Of a DNA stretch of 64,000 bases, positions 10,894 to 21,126 are shown in pieces (position 1 is the first letter of the stretch; the number at the start of each line of letters is the position of its first letter). Origin of the DNA: Powellomyces hirtus (taxonomy: Eukaryota; Chytridiomycota; Chytridiomycetes; Spizellomycetales; Powellomycetaceae); the NCBI GenBank assembly GCA_025526995.1, contig JAHLKG010000011.1:682001-746000 (forward strand), given 5' to 3'. The notes below the pieces were generated by a model. The model was given only the letters and a program-made list of their open reading frames with translations, was not told the DNA's origin and made no database searches. Position numbers and translations under genes: made by a program.

Positions 10894-11862
10894 ATGTGCG
10901 ACGTGGAATGCTTGACCAAAGTCGATGAGACATTCACGGCCAAATACAATGATTTGCGGAGGCGACAGATCGACTGGACGAAAAGCTCGGTGCTGATTGT
11001 CCGTGGCGAAGAGCTGGTGCTGCTATACCTGGACGAGTCCACCAACGAAAGAGGGCTTGACGTATCCCTCGAGACGCTTGGACGGCGAACATATACTTTC
11101 ACGGCGCCTCTTTTCCACCAATTGAAAGCGTTCTGCCATATCCCTCTTGCATTGATGGCGATTGTCAGTGGAGGATCGGATGATGGTCAAGTGAAAAGCG
11201 ACTTGCAACGTCTTGCGGGTCAGGTCCACGAGGTTCAGGCTGCCCTGAGGAAACCTGACACTATCCGGTTAACGGAGGATCAGGAACAGCGGAACAGCGA
11301 AATTCTTGACCAAACGTTGAGTTTCATCAAGAGAATAGTGTCGGACTCGACCATCTCATCGCCGAAGCTCGAAAAGGATGTGAAAGCATATCTCCAAAAA
11401 CTGCAGCCACACTTTGCTTCCAACACCCTCGATGCAACCACAGCGTGCTTGGAAAGCCTCGACAAAAAGCTCCGCCAGATTCTGTCCGAAAACCGCCAGA
11501 GCACAGTTGACAAACGTCTCCACGTGGTCATCCAGGGCGAGCATATGCCCGCCGACGGCAATATGACGATGCAGTACTTTCTCGCCGCCAAACAGAATGT
11601 CCGCGCCTGTGATGGAGTCTACTATTGCTCGTCCAAGCTCAATGAAGAGGAGGCCATTACGTTTGTGGCTCAACATCTTGTTGATGGTCTAATTGGCGAT
11701 CGGGTTTTTGGCGAGGCGGACCGGATGCATACCGATGTCCTTGCGGATGCTGCTGCGAGTGTTTTGAACAAGTGGAAGGAGAGTGGACGGATGCCACTCC
11801 CGGGCCTGGTGGAGACTGGTGGACCAAAAACAGCACGGCGGTGTCCATTTGCATATAGATGA
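10894..11862 (+). CDS. uncharacterised single-exon protein
   Basis: 322 residues with no intron, unusual here. The N-terminal part (residues 25-90) contains SSVLIVRGEELVLLYLDEST and FHQLKAFCHIPLALMAIVSG, which looks like a folded domain. Residues 95-200 are helical and probably coiled coil (KSDLQRLAGQVHEVQAALRK). The C-terminal 100 residues include LHVVIQGEHMPADGNMTMQY and a helix-rich end. No membrane span or signal peptide. I recognise no family and propose no function. It is transcribed divergently from the hypothetical gene at 10260-10817 across 76 bp. Confidence 0.65.
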   Translation: MCDVECLTKVDETFTAKYNDLRRRQIDWTKSSVLIVRGEELVLLYLDESTNERGLDVSLETLGRRTYTFTAPLFHQLKAFCHIPLALMAIVSGGSDDGQVKSDLQRLAGQVHEVQAALRKPDTIRLTEDQEQRNSEILDQTLSFIKRIVSDSTISSPKLEKDVKAYLQKLQPHFASNTLDATTACLESLDKKLRQILSENRQSTVDKRLHVVIQGEHMPADGNMTMQYFLAAKQNVRACDGVYYCSSKLNEEEAITFVAQHLVDGLIGDRVFGEADRMHTDVLADAAASVLNKWKESGRMPLPGLVETGGPKTARRCPFAYR

Positions 11863-12285
11863 GTCTAACGATCTATGCACACAAACGAGTGGGACCCTCC
11901 CGGCCGGTATGAGCACTATGCTTTCCTGGGCTTTCGGTTCGGACTTGACGTTATTTGGAGAAGAAGGATCCGGACATCCAAGACCACATATGGACCCGGA
12001 GCCTTAATTGTTGATACGCCATCATGCAGAAGGGTTGCTTCGACGACGGTGTCGGCGGAGTGGGGGCGTTGAAAAGTCGACGACGCTTGATTGTGAGTTA
12101 CCAAAGATGGACAGGACGCTGTACGATCTAGAGTGCTCGACCACAGAGTGAAGTGTCCAGATCAGGAAAACCCCGACGGAGATACTCCGTTATTCCTTCT
12201 GCTTCGTGCGACTCGGATACATTGCATTTCTGGCTCAGCTTGGATGAGCATCTTCTGATTAACTTAACTACATTTCATAAAGGCC
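11863..12285. other. intergenic region without recognised features
   Basis: 423 bp between convergent genes. Only short open frames that do not look coding; no repeat or RNA gene recognised. Confidence 0.5.
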
Positions 12286-12497
12286 TTACTTCTTCTCCAT
12301 GCATGCTTTCTTGAAGTCTTCCCATTCCTTCAAGCATTTTGACCTGTCACCTATGCGTTTATCAAAGTTTAGAAAAACCCCAAAGGGACCTTGAAAACCA
12401 GTCTTTGCAAACTACCATTGTTCTTCTGCAGACATTCTTGCAGCTCTCGGGAGTCGCACACAACGGTTGGGTCTGCTTTCTGTGGTGGTAGCGACAT
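12286..12497 (-). CDS. small CHCH-like (twin-cysteine) protein
   Basis: 48 residues; exons 12416-12497 and 12286-12350. The pattern VVCDSRELQECLQKNNGDRS then KCLKEWEDFKKACMEKK gives two cysteine pairs (CX7C and CX10C) on predicted helices. This resembles mitochondrial intermembrane-space assembly factors of the COX23/CHCHD7/COA4 kind, which import through Mia40. The first pair is shorter than the usual CX9C, so the exact family is open. An in-frame ATG at 12581 would add 28 basic residues. The gene is divergent from COG6, with 86 bp between starts. Confidence 0.6.
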
Positions 12498-12583
12498 GAC
12501 GGCGAAAGTGACAAAACGGCAACGTCCACCGCGTCGCGCAGCATTTCGCTGGGAGATCAACCCCCGCAGAAGCAACCGCAATA

Positions 12584-15383
12584 ATGAGCGTCACGGAGTC
12601 CCCTTCTATGCAGCCACGGCTGAACAAGAGCAACCCATTGTCTCGTAAACTCAACAAAACGTTGGATATTGTATGTGCTCAAGGGAACACAACCCAATGC
12701 CATGGCATTTACTGACTTTGACTTCAAATAGTCATTGGACGACCCGCAAACGCTTGAGGCACTGGGAGCACTATCAGAATTCTACACTGATAACACATTA
12801 CTTGCGAGACGAGCATTACGAGGAGATGTTGAGCGTCGAGTTATGGCTACGAATGAGAGATTCTTGGTGGCTTTCGACGTCGTGACCAAGGTTCGTCCTA
12901 GTTTCAGTCTGTCTATGATTAGAGCTATGAGCCGACTGATCGGCTACGATACTGTCATTACTGCAGAAAGTACAATTGATGGAGCAGGAGATGCAGAACA
13001 TGAATGCTTGTTGCAAAGAAATGGAGGAAAAGCTTCATCTCGCAACGAGCGAAACGTCGCATCTGATCAAGCAAACGCATGAATTGAAGGCTCAGAGGTA
13101 CAGATGACCCCATGTTTAGAGATGTAGGGCGCAAACGGCTTACCCCCACTCGATTAGCAAGCGATGTAGTGTCCGTCGGGCGATAGTAGATGTATTCCTG
13201 GCGAGGTTCACCTTGTCAGACGCGGAGGTCGCGCTGCTCACGGCGCCCAACCAGCAAGTTGGTGTGGAGTTCTTTGACGCTCTCAAGCATCTAGAACGCA
13301 TCAGCGAGGACTGCAAAGCGCTTTTGGTCACTGAACATCAAGAGGCTGGGTAGGTTTGTGGGTGCTCCTTGTGCTAGTCAAGTCGAAACCCTTACCGATC
13401 TTCTGTCAGATTCGAGATTATGGAACGCATGGCCTCGTTTCAGGAAACAGCATTCGACAAGCTGTTTAGATGGGCTCAGAGTGAGTGTAGATCACTGAAC
13501 AACGATGCGCCGGAGGTCACGGCATCCCTGCGGCATGCCATGCGGGCTTTGAAAGAACGACCTGTTCTATTCCAGTAAGTGATATGATATCAAACCCCAT
13601 CCACTTCGTCTATTACTCAGGCTAGTGATAGGACCTGCATAGACGAGGTTTCCAACATCCGTTGCTCGGCGATGGTGCGATCATTCCTGGAGGCCTTGAC
13701 CAGAGGTGGCCCTGGTGGATTTCCGCGGCCAATGGAAATGCATGCGCCCGATCCGCTGCGATATGTGGGGGACATGCTGGCTTGGTTGCATCAGGCTTCA
13801 ACAGAGGAGCGGGAAATTCTTGAGGCTATCTTTGATGTGAAAGCTATAGGTAGTTTGCCCTTGGTCGAACCCCTACGAGACGTGCCATATACTGAATACG
13901 CGAAACAGCTCAGAAACGACGCATGGCGTCCGAACTTGATTCGATAGAAGAATCACCTTTGGATGCTCTTGGCGGGCACTACGTTGCAGATCACGATGCA
14001 ATACGGCGTGTTCTTGATAAAAACATGGAGGGTACATGCCGGCCTTTGAAGGTGAGTTTGACATGCCGGCTGCACAGTTGAAAGCGGCATCTAATGTTGA
14101 TGGTAGGTCCGACTTGAACAAGTTCTTGCGTCACAAGAAGATCCGATAGTTGTTTACCGTCTTGCAAACCTGGTTCAGTTCTATGAAGGGACACTAGCAA
14201 GCGTGCTGGGTACGCAAGCACAATTGTCCCTGACAGTCAAAGAGTAAGACGCGGCAGGTGCATATTGGTGGACCAACGGTTTCTGACACAATCCATTGCA
14301 GCATGACCAAAACAGCATACAAAGCTTTCTTCGATACGCTCAACGCTCATGCGTCACAATTGTTACGCCTTTTCCAGGTACAGTCTTAGAGGCTCGATGA
14401 CGTTAAGTCTTTTGCTCGGGACCATCAATTGACGGGCGAACCCGTTTACAGACTCCAGGGTCTGATCTGTTACCGCCGCCTGCGGTTCGAGAAACCGTGC
14501 TACAATTGGTATGTCAAATACGCTCAAGCTAACCGAGGCGTTGATGCTAAAACGCGTGTCTGTACAGCGAGAGATCATGGCTATCTACGATGAATCTCTT
14601 GTGGTGTCCGATCGCCGAGAAGACGACTTTGCTGAAATCCTCACAGCTCTGCTCGATCCTCTGTCACAAATGTGCGTTCTAGGCGCTGCAAGCTTACCAA
14701 CTATTGAGAATGCAATATACTCCATAAATTGCTTACTGCATATCCAGGTGAGTCAGAACAAAAAGCTCCAAAAAAAAACGTTTGCGTTCTAAGTCCCGAG
14801 CTTGCAATAGTCTGCCTTGAACCTCTATCCCTTCACCAAAAAACAAGTGGATGCACTTGAAAGTCAAATTGGAGCACAGATTGACGTACTTGTTAATGCT
14901 GAGGTATTTAACTTATTGGTGCTGGCCAGCTGGAAGTCACCAGGTCCCTCACCATTCTCTCTCTGGCAGTACTCGAACGTGATGAAAGAGTCCGGCCTAC
15001 AAGAGCTGACCACAGCGAACATGGAAGACATAACCCAACAGGAGTTGCAAGACGCGGTGTCGCAGTTTGAGAAGTTCCTATACAGTGGTTCCATGGAGGT
15101 CTCATCATCTCTGTCACGGCTGAGTGGCAGGAAACTGGCGTCAACCATCACACATCGTGCGTTCCGCCTGTTTGTCGACGCATACAGAGCCATATATCAG
15201 AAGCTGGAGGATCCTACTACCAAGGTGAGTAATGACACAATATATTTGCTGATGATGGTAGCGATAATTTGTGATCGCTCATTTCCTGCGTTCTGTTACT
15301 AGCATCCGCCACTAGCGACGCCACTCCGGACTCTGGAAGAAGTAGAAACCCTCCTATCTCTAGAGCATGATGACTATATATAG
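12584..15383 (+). CDS. COG6: conserved oligomeric Golgi complex subunit 6
   Basis: 657 residues, 14 exons: 12584-12670, 12732-12890, 12967-13097, 13158-13349, 13410-13574, 13632-13849, 13909-14051, 14107-14243, 14302-14377, 14452-14508, 14568-14747, 14811-14903, 14970-15224 and 15303-15383. Diagnostic stretches are NPLSRKLNKTLDI, RRALRGDVERRVMATNERFL, FRWAQSECRSLNNDAPEV, LTRGGPGGFPRPMEMH, DPLRYVGDMLAWLHQAS and VCRPLKV-type TCRPLKVRLEQVL. It tethers retrograde vesicles at the Golgi as part of the COG lobe B complex. The intron 14904-14969 is 66 nt with no stop, so retention would keep the frame; the family alignment and a strong pyrimidine tract support removing it. Confidence 0.93.
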
Positions 15384-15533
15384 TTGAATCTATTCATCTG
15401 CTTTCGTCCACTGAAATATGATGGATCCGTCAGGAGCGAGGTTGTGCAGGAACTATTGCGGTTACACGGCAATATGTGCCGATTCCCGTGCGTTGGGTTT
15501 GGTATGTAATCTTTCTGTCGCCGTCCGTAGAAT

Positions 15534-15991
15534 CTACTTTTTGGCGTTCCTCTCCTTTTCCATTTCGGCCTTTGCTTTCTCGCCCAGAGTCTTCATTATC
15601 GTCAGCTTTCCTGTGGCTCCCGCTCGAGCTGCCATCAATCGTTCCGTTTGGACAATAGACCGGGCGGACAGTTTCTTCTGCAGGGTTTTCTGGTCGACCA
15701 AGGACCGAACCTTTGGCGCAATGTACTTGCCTAGCGTGGGATAAAGCATAAGAAACGACTAAGCAAGCAGGGAAGTGAAACAAATGTCGTAGGCTCTTTC
15801 AGGAGATTCCATGGCCAGACTGTGCTGCGTTTACTGTTCCTGCAATAGCATGTAGGAAGAGGGGGCGGCCTTTGAGACTCACCTTCTCGCGCTTTCGGTC
15901 CTCCTGCTCCTTGCTTCTTGGCTTGCTTTTTCATAATGGCCGAAGAGCTAGAGCTCGCGGTTGTGGCCTTCTTAAACTTTCCTTGTGCCAT
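15534..15991 (-). CDS. DUF2462 small basic protein (C19orf53-like)
   Basis: 101 residues; exons 15883-15991 and 15534-15730. It starts MAQGKFKKATTASSSSS, followed by GGPKAREGKYIAPKV across the splice junction, then QKTLQKKLSARSIVQTERLM and a Lys/Ala-rich end. This is the layout of the DUF2462/UPF0390 family, small Lys-rich nucleolar-type proteins such as human C19orf53. The function is not established. The intron (15731-15882, 152 nt) is about twice the local norm. The start is divergent from the cysteine-rich membrane gene. Confidence 0.75.
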
Positions 15992-16230
15992 TTCGTTGTG
16001 TAGTGGTGGTCAACTGGGATATGTAAATTTCGTTAGACCCAGCAAGTGTTTGACAAAACAAAGGGAAGGCCTTCGAACGCTCGCTTACGAGAATCAAATT
16101 TTCATACTGCGCCACCTGAGCGGTTCAAGTCTCAACGTCGCGTTTCCGCTCTCACCCGCCGAGGAGGAGGCGGAAGAAGAATGAAGAGATTCTCTGGACC
16201 CCAGCGAACACGGAATATCCAAGGGAAGCA

Positions 16231-17079
16231 ATGGCCGCAACACGACTAGAGCTGCGCACATCTTGGTCGAGGCCAGGACGATTTCTGCCAACTCGGCAGC
16301 TGGGCATAGATAACCCGTCACCACTCTCTTCGAATGCCCTCCTTTATCGAACGAGAACGCTCTCCAAACGCGCGGGCTCGCAGTATCCTGCAAAGTTCAA
16401 GTTTCTCATACCTCTAGCTATAGTTCTCATTATCTGGGCTGTCATCGGACCTCTCTACATCATGAAACGTATAGGCCCGCGTACAGTGAACTGCCACATT
16501 CGGCCGGCTCCGACAGGACTCCAACAGGAAGATTGTGCAGCGTTCAAGAGAGCGTGCAATACCAAAGATGCTTGCGAATCATTACCGCCAGCGAATACAT
16601 GCGAAGCATTGGATTTCTCTTGTCGATCCAAGATAGCTCGTGACTATGAAGAATGCATCGACAAAGCCAATCAGGATGACTCGCGGTGCCTCATGCAAAG
16701 CGCGACAGACGTCAGCGAATGCTACAAGCGGAATAGTTTGCAGAAACAGGGCCGAATCGAAATGTGTGAGACAAGAGGGGGGAATTCTGCGCCACTGGTG
16801 TACTCCATCGCTGGCGCTTCTGTTGTTTTTGCGGGCTTGGTCGGAGTGTTGTTGCAGCATAGGGCTGTGATGAGGGTGCGTGATATGGCAACACAATATA
16901 CCCGTGAAATGAATGTGGCCGACGGAGCTCAGGACTACTCGTTGCAGTGGAACGTGTGGGTGAAGAGGAATAGGACAGCGGGGCTCTTCTTGGGCAATGC
17001 GGATATTTATGTAGAGGTGATGGACGGACATCACATCTTTGGGAGTATCTCACGGCCTCCACGGTACCCACCATCTTGA
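16231..17079 (+). CDS. cysteine-rich two-TM membrane protein, unknown
   Basis: 282 residues, single exon. A basic N-terminus (residues 1-50) precedes a first membrane span (FLIPLAIVLIIWAVIGPLYI, about 53-75). Residues 85-188 form a cysteine-rich loop with ten cysteines in regular spacing (CHIR, EDCAAF, RACNTKDAC, NTCEAL, FSCRSK, EECIDK, SRCLMQ, SECYKR, EMCETR). A second span follows (PLVYSIAGASVVFAGLVGVL, about 189-210), then a 70-residue tail on the side opposite the loop. The loop would be luminal or extracellular and probably disulfide-bonded. No family recognised. Confidence 0.7.
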   Translation: MAATRLELRTSWSRPGRFLPTRQLGIDNPSPLSSNALLYRTRTLSKRAGSQYPAKFKFLIPLAIVLIIWAVIGPLYIMKRIGPRTVNCHIRPAPTGLQQEDCAAFKRACNTKDACESLPPANTCEALDFSCRSKIARDYEECIDKANQDDSRCLMQSATDVSECYKRNSLQKQGRIEMCETRGGNSAPLVYSIAGASVVFAGLVGVLLQHRAVMRVRDMATQYTREMNVADGAQDYSLQWNVWVKRNRTAGLFLGNADIYVEVMDGHHIFGSISRPPRYPPS

Positions 17080-17599
17080 AGAATTTGAACTGACAGAGAG
17101 GGGCGTGTAGGGCAGGACCCACATCATTATAGACTTTAGATAGACCAAGTACTGAACGACTCCAGTGCACCATTATTACGCTATAGAGGTGCTTAATCAA
17201 AATAAGAAGATCCTAAATATTTGTGCTCTCGTTGCACTTTGTAAACACCCATAGGGACAAAGCCGGATGTCAGTTCTTATGGTGGTACGCTCGCTGTGTT
17301 CCGTGAGAAATCAAGTCAGAGACAGATCAAAAGGCCATATTGTGAAAGAGTGGATAGGTTAATGCAGGCATCGATGTGTACCAGATATCATCTGAAGTTT
17401 TTCGAGTAAGGTCTGAGAAGCCAACGAGCGCGTTTCTTCGCAACCTTCCCTCTCCCACAGCACCTCGCTTTTTAGTGATCCCATTCCCACTCCCTCCTTC
17501 ACCCGCCCGCGAATCCCATTTCCAGTCACAGAAAGAGAGAGGCTCCTGTATTCAATACTGTTCTCCTGCAACTCGAGTAAAGCCGTCCATCTCCGCACA
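17080..17599. other. intergenic region upstream of BTB gene
   Basis: 520 bp holding the 3' flank of the cysteine-rich gene and the probable promoter and 5' UTR of the BTB gene, with C/T-rich tracts at 17440-17520. No gene recognised. Confidence 0.5.
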
Positions 17600-18880
17600 A
17601 TGATCTCCGCATCATCTTCGCCCCTTCTGGACAGTCCGGCTGCCGAAACCGCCCCAATCATCAGCCGTTCTCAGCAGGACCACACTGATGACTCTTCTCA
17701 GCAACAGCAGCAGGGCCTTCTGAATTCGGGCTATCACGACGAAATATGCCACCATCTCTATCACAATGGCTACATTCGAGGTCTTTATGCCGATCTCATT
17801 GTGCACTTGCAGACAAACGCAGGATCGCCATCCCTCGACGGCACCGGTGGCGTTGTACTGTTCAAGCTCCACAGGATTATGGCTATCCGAAGTCCTTACT
17901 TTGCCCATCTTCTGGCGGAGATGGAGGAGGCGAATGCTAGCAATAGTGGCTCGGAGTTTCAGCCAGTCGTGACGCTGACCATCCCAGCCCACGATCCCAA
18001 CTTGACCCCCGAGGGATTCTCGATTGCCCTGTCCGGCCTGTATGCGTCCTACCCCCAAGCGCTGCTAACCGATCCGTCTTCCTCTGCCAGCAACAATCAA
18101 CAACGATCAACACTGCTGCGGTCGGTGCTTTGCGCAGCAACGCTGCTGCAGCTCCACCAGCTCGCCGCCCTTGCGACAGCTCAGATCAAACAAGATATCT
18201 CCCGTGCCACTGTTCTCGAGTACTGCCACTTTGTCAGCCAACCCGACTTCCAGCTTAACTATGGACATCACACGGCCATGGAGCTTCGCGAGGCTGTTCT
18301 CATATACCTCACCAAGGGAGTCGTGCAAGATGTCTGCGACCAACATGGTATTGCTGCCGTGTGGAGTGACCGTGACGGTGCTGCCTATCGGGATCTGGTC
18401 ACCACCTTTGCCAAGCTTCCGTTTGAATGGCTGAAGAAGGTGGTCGAATCAAGAGCATTCAAAGTTCCAGGGGAAATGGATCGCTTCCAATTTGCCAAAG
18501 AAATCGTTGCCACCCGACAACGCGCCCGAACATCCAGTTCCCCCAACAGTCCTCCCGCAAGCATGGCCACCCTCCTCCTCGCGGGCGAGGAAAACGTTTT
18601 GCTTGCTTTCGGCAGCAAGGACCGCACCGGCGTCACTATTGTGAGGAAAGCTCCCCGTCACCACCACCATCACAACCACCATCACCACAATAGCAACCTG
18701 TATCACTTCAACCACAATGGCGCCAGTCAGAACGGCTCTACCCCACCCTCCCCGCCTAATTCGTCCACTCAGCAACTGTTACACAACATAGCGCCCCATC
18801 CAATGAGTGGTCATAATTCCGCAAGGGGTATGGCAGGAGGATACCCAGGCGAACGTCGCGTATGGAAGGCCAGTCACTAA
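17600..18880 (+). CDS. BTB/POZ-domain protein with His-rich tail
   Basis: 426 residues, single exon. After a Ser/Gln-rich leader, residues 48-160 form a BTB fold: GYIRGLYADLIVHLQT, VVLFKLHRIMAIRSPYFAHL and, after the insert, VVTLTIPAHDPNLTPEGFSI. A BACK-like helical region follows (LLRSVLCAATLLQLHQLAAL; EYCHFVSQPDFQLNYG). This matches fungal germ-cell-less-like BTB proteins, probably substrate adaptors or scaffolds for CUL3-type complexes, though that role is inferred. The C-terminus (residues 350-395) is rich in His/Asn. The BTB core has a long Ser-rich insert between strands. Confidence 0.78.
   Translation: MISASSSPLLDSPAAETAPIISRSQQDHTDDSSQQQQQGLLNSGYHDEICHHLYHNGYIRGLYADLIVHLQTNAGSPSLDGTGGVVLFKLHRIMAIRSPYFAHLLAEMEEANASNSGSEFQPVVTLTIPAHDPNLTPEGFSIALSGLYASYPQALLTDPSSSASNNQQRSTLLRSVLCAATLLQLHQLAALATAQIKQDISRATVLEYCHFVSQPDFQLNYGHHTAMELREAVLIYLTKGVVQDVCDQHGIAAVWSDRDGAAYRDLVTTFAKLPFEWLKKVVESRAFKVPGEMDRFQFAKEIVATRQRARTSSSPNSPPASMATLLLAGEENVLLAFGSKDRTGVTIVRKAPRHHHHHNHHHHNSNLYHFNHNGASQNGSTPPSPPNSSTQQLLHNIAPHPMSGHNSARGMAGGYPGERRVWKASH
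18654..18720 (+). repeat. histidine/asparagine-rich coding tract
   Basis: CAC/CAT/AAC-rich DNA encoding about 20 residues dominated by His and Asn (RHHHHHNHHHHNSNLYHFNH) near the C-terminus of the BTB protein. A possible metal-binding or aggregation-prone tract. Confidence 0.8.
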
Positions 18881-19498
18881 GAAGAAACCTGGATGAGCTT
18901 TTCAATATTTGATTCCTGCTCCCGCGCCGCCTCGGGCGATTTATCCTAGCTGTAGTCCCCCGGGCGGGTAACTGTTCTCTCCTCCCCCTTCCGTATCTAG
19001 TCCCCGCGTGTTTCCATCGCCGCAAGATCCGGCCCAAAAATATATATTCTTCGTGCAGAGACATTCTTGTATCTAAGTTTTGAACATGAATGTGCGATCA
19101 ATTCATCCTCTGTTTCCGCTGATTTGACAGGAAGCGATTGTCTAGCGACTTCAATCTGGCAATGACCGTGGAAACGTCGTTCGTGCAATCAAGCCAGGAA
19201 GCTTTCCCGGTCCTTAATCCAGCTGCGTATTCTTAGCAATTTTTGATAAAAGGAACATAAAAATGAGGCTCAGAAAAGGAATGGGAAAAGAGAAGCCATA
19301 ATGCTGACATAACCCGCTGACAGGAAGCTCGATCGCGTCAGAACTGTCACTCGAGCCTTCCCCCCGCTTTGTCCTCATAGGCAGCTCGTAAACAGTCAGC
19401 TCTCACTAAGCCAGAATTGAGGTAAGACGCAGTGGTTTGCCGTCCTTGGTGGGCTAACGAGACCGCTGCACGATCATCATCAAGGGAGATCGCAATAG
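18881..19498. other. gene-poor stretch
   Basis: 618 bp after the BTB stop with stops in all frames; no gene, RNA or repeat recognised. It is the left flank of a decayed FtsJ-like gene. Confidence 0.45.
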
Positions 19499-20120
19499 TG
19501 CAAGTCGGAGCTGACAGTCTCATGTTTTTATGGCAGCTCTGCAGAATCAAATGCTCCCATAGCTCCAGCCGGCGAGGAGACAGTGCATCCGTTCAATCCT
19601 TTGGGCGCACCATCTTCCTTGGTAGATAAAGAAGAGAGGGCGCCCGTCGAGCGTTATGTCCACCAGAACTCGCCTATATTTCAGGAGCTCACTGCGTTGA
19701 GGTGGGAATGGAGCGGATTGGGCAATTGATTATTTTTGCGTAGAAGTAACGAAACTTGACGCGGCGTTTGGCTACCAACGCAAGGCCGCAGACACTGCTT
19801 TGCCAAACAGAGACAGACTCACGTTTTTCCCACAGATGGCAAAAATTAGCTAAAGCGTATGGGGTGTTGACAGCCTCTTTTACGCTGAGCTCTTTGCTTT
19901 ATAGATCCTGCAGGAAATTGACTCGCAAGTCCCGGTCCTTCCTTCGACTGGGGCTGTCCAGTTCTAATATCTTGGTAGGAGAGCTGTTGTTCGGCACATG
20001 TGTTGACCACAAGCTGATGTATTTTGACGCTTCCGCAAGTTGCTGTCCTGGCGGATTTGCCCACTATCTACTCAACAAAAACGCCCAAGCTCGCGGCTTC
20101 GGCATCTGCCGTGGAGTAAG
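19499..20120 (+). pseudogene. decayed FtsJ/RrmJ-like methyltransferase
   Basis: Pieces of a fungal FtsJ-like SAM methyltransferase lie in correct order but in different frames. At 19499-19726 is SPIFQELTALRWEW, the typical FxELxxLR start. At 19746-19850 is AFGYQRKAADTALPNRDRLT then FFPQMAKI, ending in a stop. At 19905-19964 is ILQEIDSQVPVLPSTGAVQF. At 20041-20108 is the SAM-binding motif CCPGGFAHYLLNKNAQARGF. Where FLDLG is expected before CCPGGF, the DNA reads F-stop-Y-L-G, as if TTA became TAA and GAT became TAT. Two in-frame stops, a frame change and no start codon argue against a working gene. The continuous frame over 19756-20382 mixes a wrong upstream frame with the real motif. Confidence 0.6.
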
Positions 20121-21126
20121 TAAGCATTCTGCGATGATAAGGGTTCTACCCGCGGACCGAACCAACATAAACACTGCAAATATCTATTTGAGCGTCTATC
20201 AGGTCCCTGTACATGAGGATCTTGCTTCGCTTTCTGATGCGCTCAATGTCCATTTCAATCTCAGCGTTCAGTGTATAGACGGTTCCGTGGGTTCCCAGTG
20301 TATGCACTCGTGGGTACTCCCGTCGAGCATAACAACTGACCATGGCGGTACGCCGGCATGCCGGAGAACCGTCGTTTGTTAAACAAACCAAAAAAGGTCG
20401 TGCTTCCGAGCTTTTAGAAGCCCTTGGTGGGAGGCCTAGTTTCTTCACTTCCAGCTTTTGGGTTTACCATGCCAGCAAAACAGGCGCCAGCTTGAAAAGG
20501 GCGTATGGGGTGTTCTCGGAGGCACCCGCCGGGGCAGAAGCAACCTCCGAACCCGCGAACGGCAAATTCCAGGCCGCCGTATCTCTATGCTGAGTCCGGG
20601 CCAGGCATAGGAAAGCAAACACTTTTGACAGTGGGGTTCTCATCGCGGTGGAAAAGTGACAAGTGTCGGACTAGTGAAAGAAGTGCCTTCCGGCTAATAT
20701 ATAGGATTGAACAGCAACAGAACGGAACCTTACAGCAAGCATACCGTTTGCCAAGAAGCTGCAGCCTACTAAGGTGCATCTCAAAAACACTTTTGTATGC
20801 TCGCACATGATGTCCAAGGCACAGCCGTCAAGATAGCGGCGCCACAAATTGACGTATGTTCAAGGTTAGAACGTGTTTCAGCAAATGGCGGACACGGATC
20901 ATTCCATCCTGTTCATCAATGTGCTTCAAAAGCAATATTTGAACGACCAGCGTTGCAAGGAAGCAAGAAATCAACAGTCTACGTATCTAACACAAACCGC
21001 AAAAGGTAAAAGTAAACGAAAAAAAGGAGAAGCGGAAAGTAGTGTAAAGAGGGACTAGTGTAATCGAAAACTATCTAAATAACGCTGCGCGTTGCGCATG
21101 GCGTTGTATCAGTGTATGGTCGGCTT
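20121..21126. other. gene-poor stretch right of FtsJ relic
   Basis: About 1 kb with only short or weak frames. One plus-strand frame at 20342-20593 (GRASELLEALGGRPSFFTSS) might be a further fragment of the relic, but I cannot assign it. Confidence 0.4.

Noticed and set aside
10818..11102. Upstream extension of the minus-strand hypothetical gene
   Set aside because: It overlaps the opposite-strand gene at 10894 and has no independent support.
19756..20382. 208-codon continuous plus-strand frame
   Set aside because: Only the CCPGGF portion is family-like; its upstream part is a wrong frame of the FtsJ relic, so I call a pseudogene and not an intact gene.
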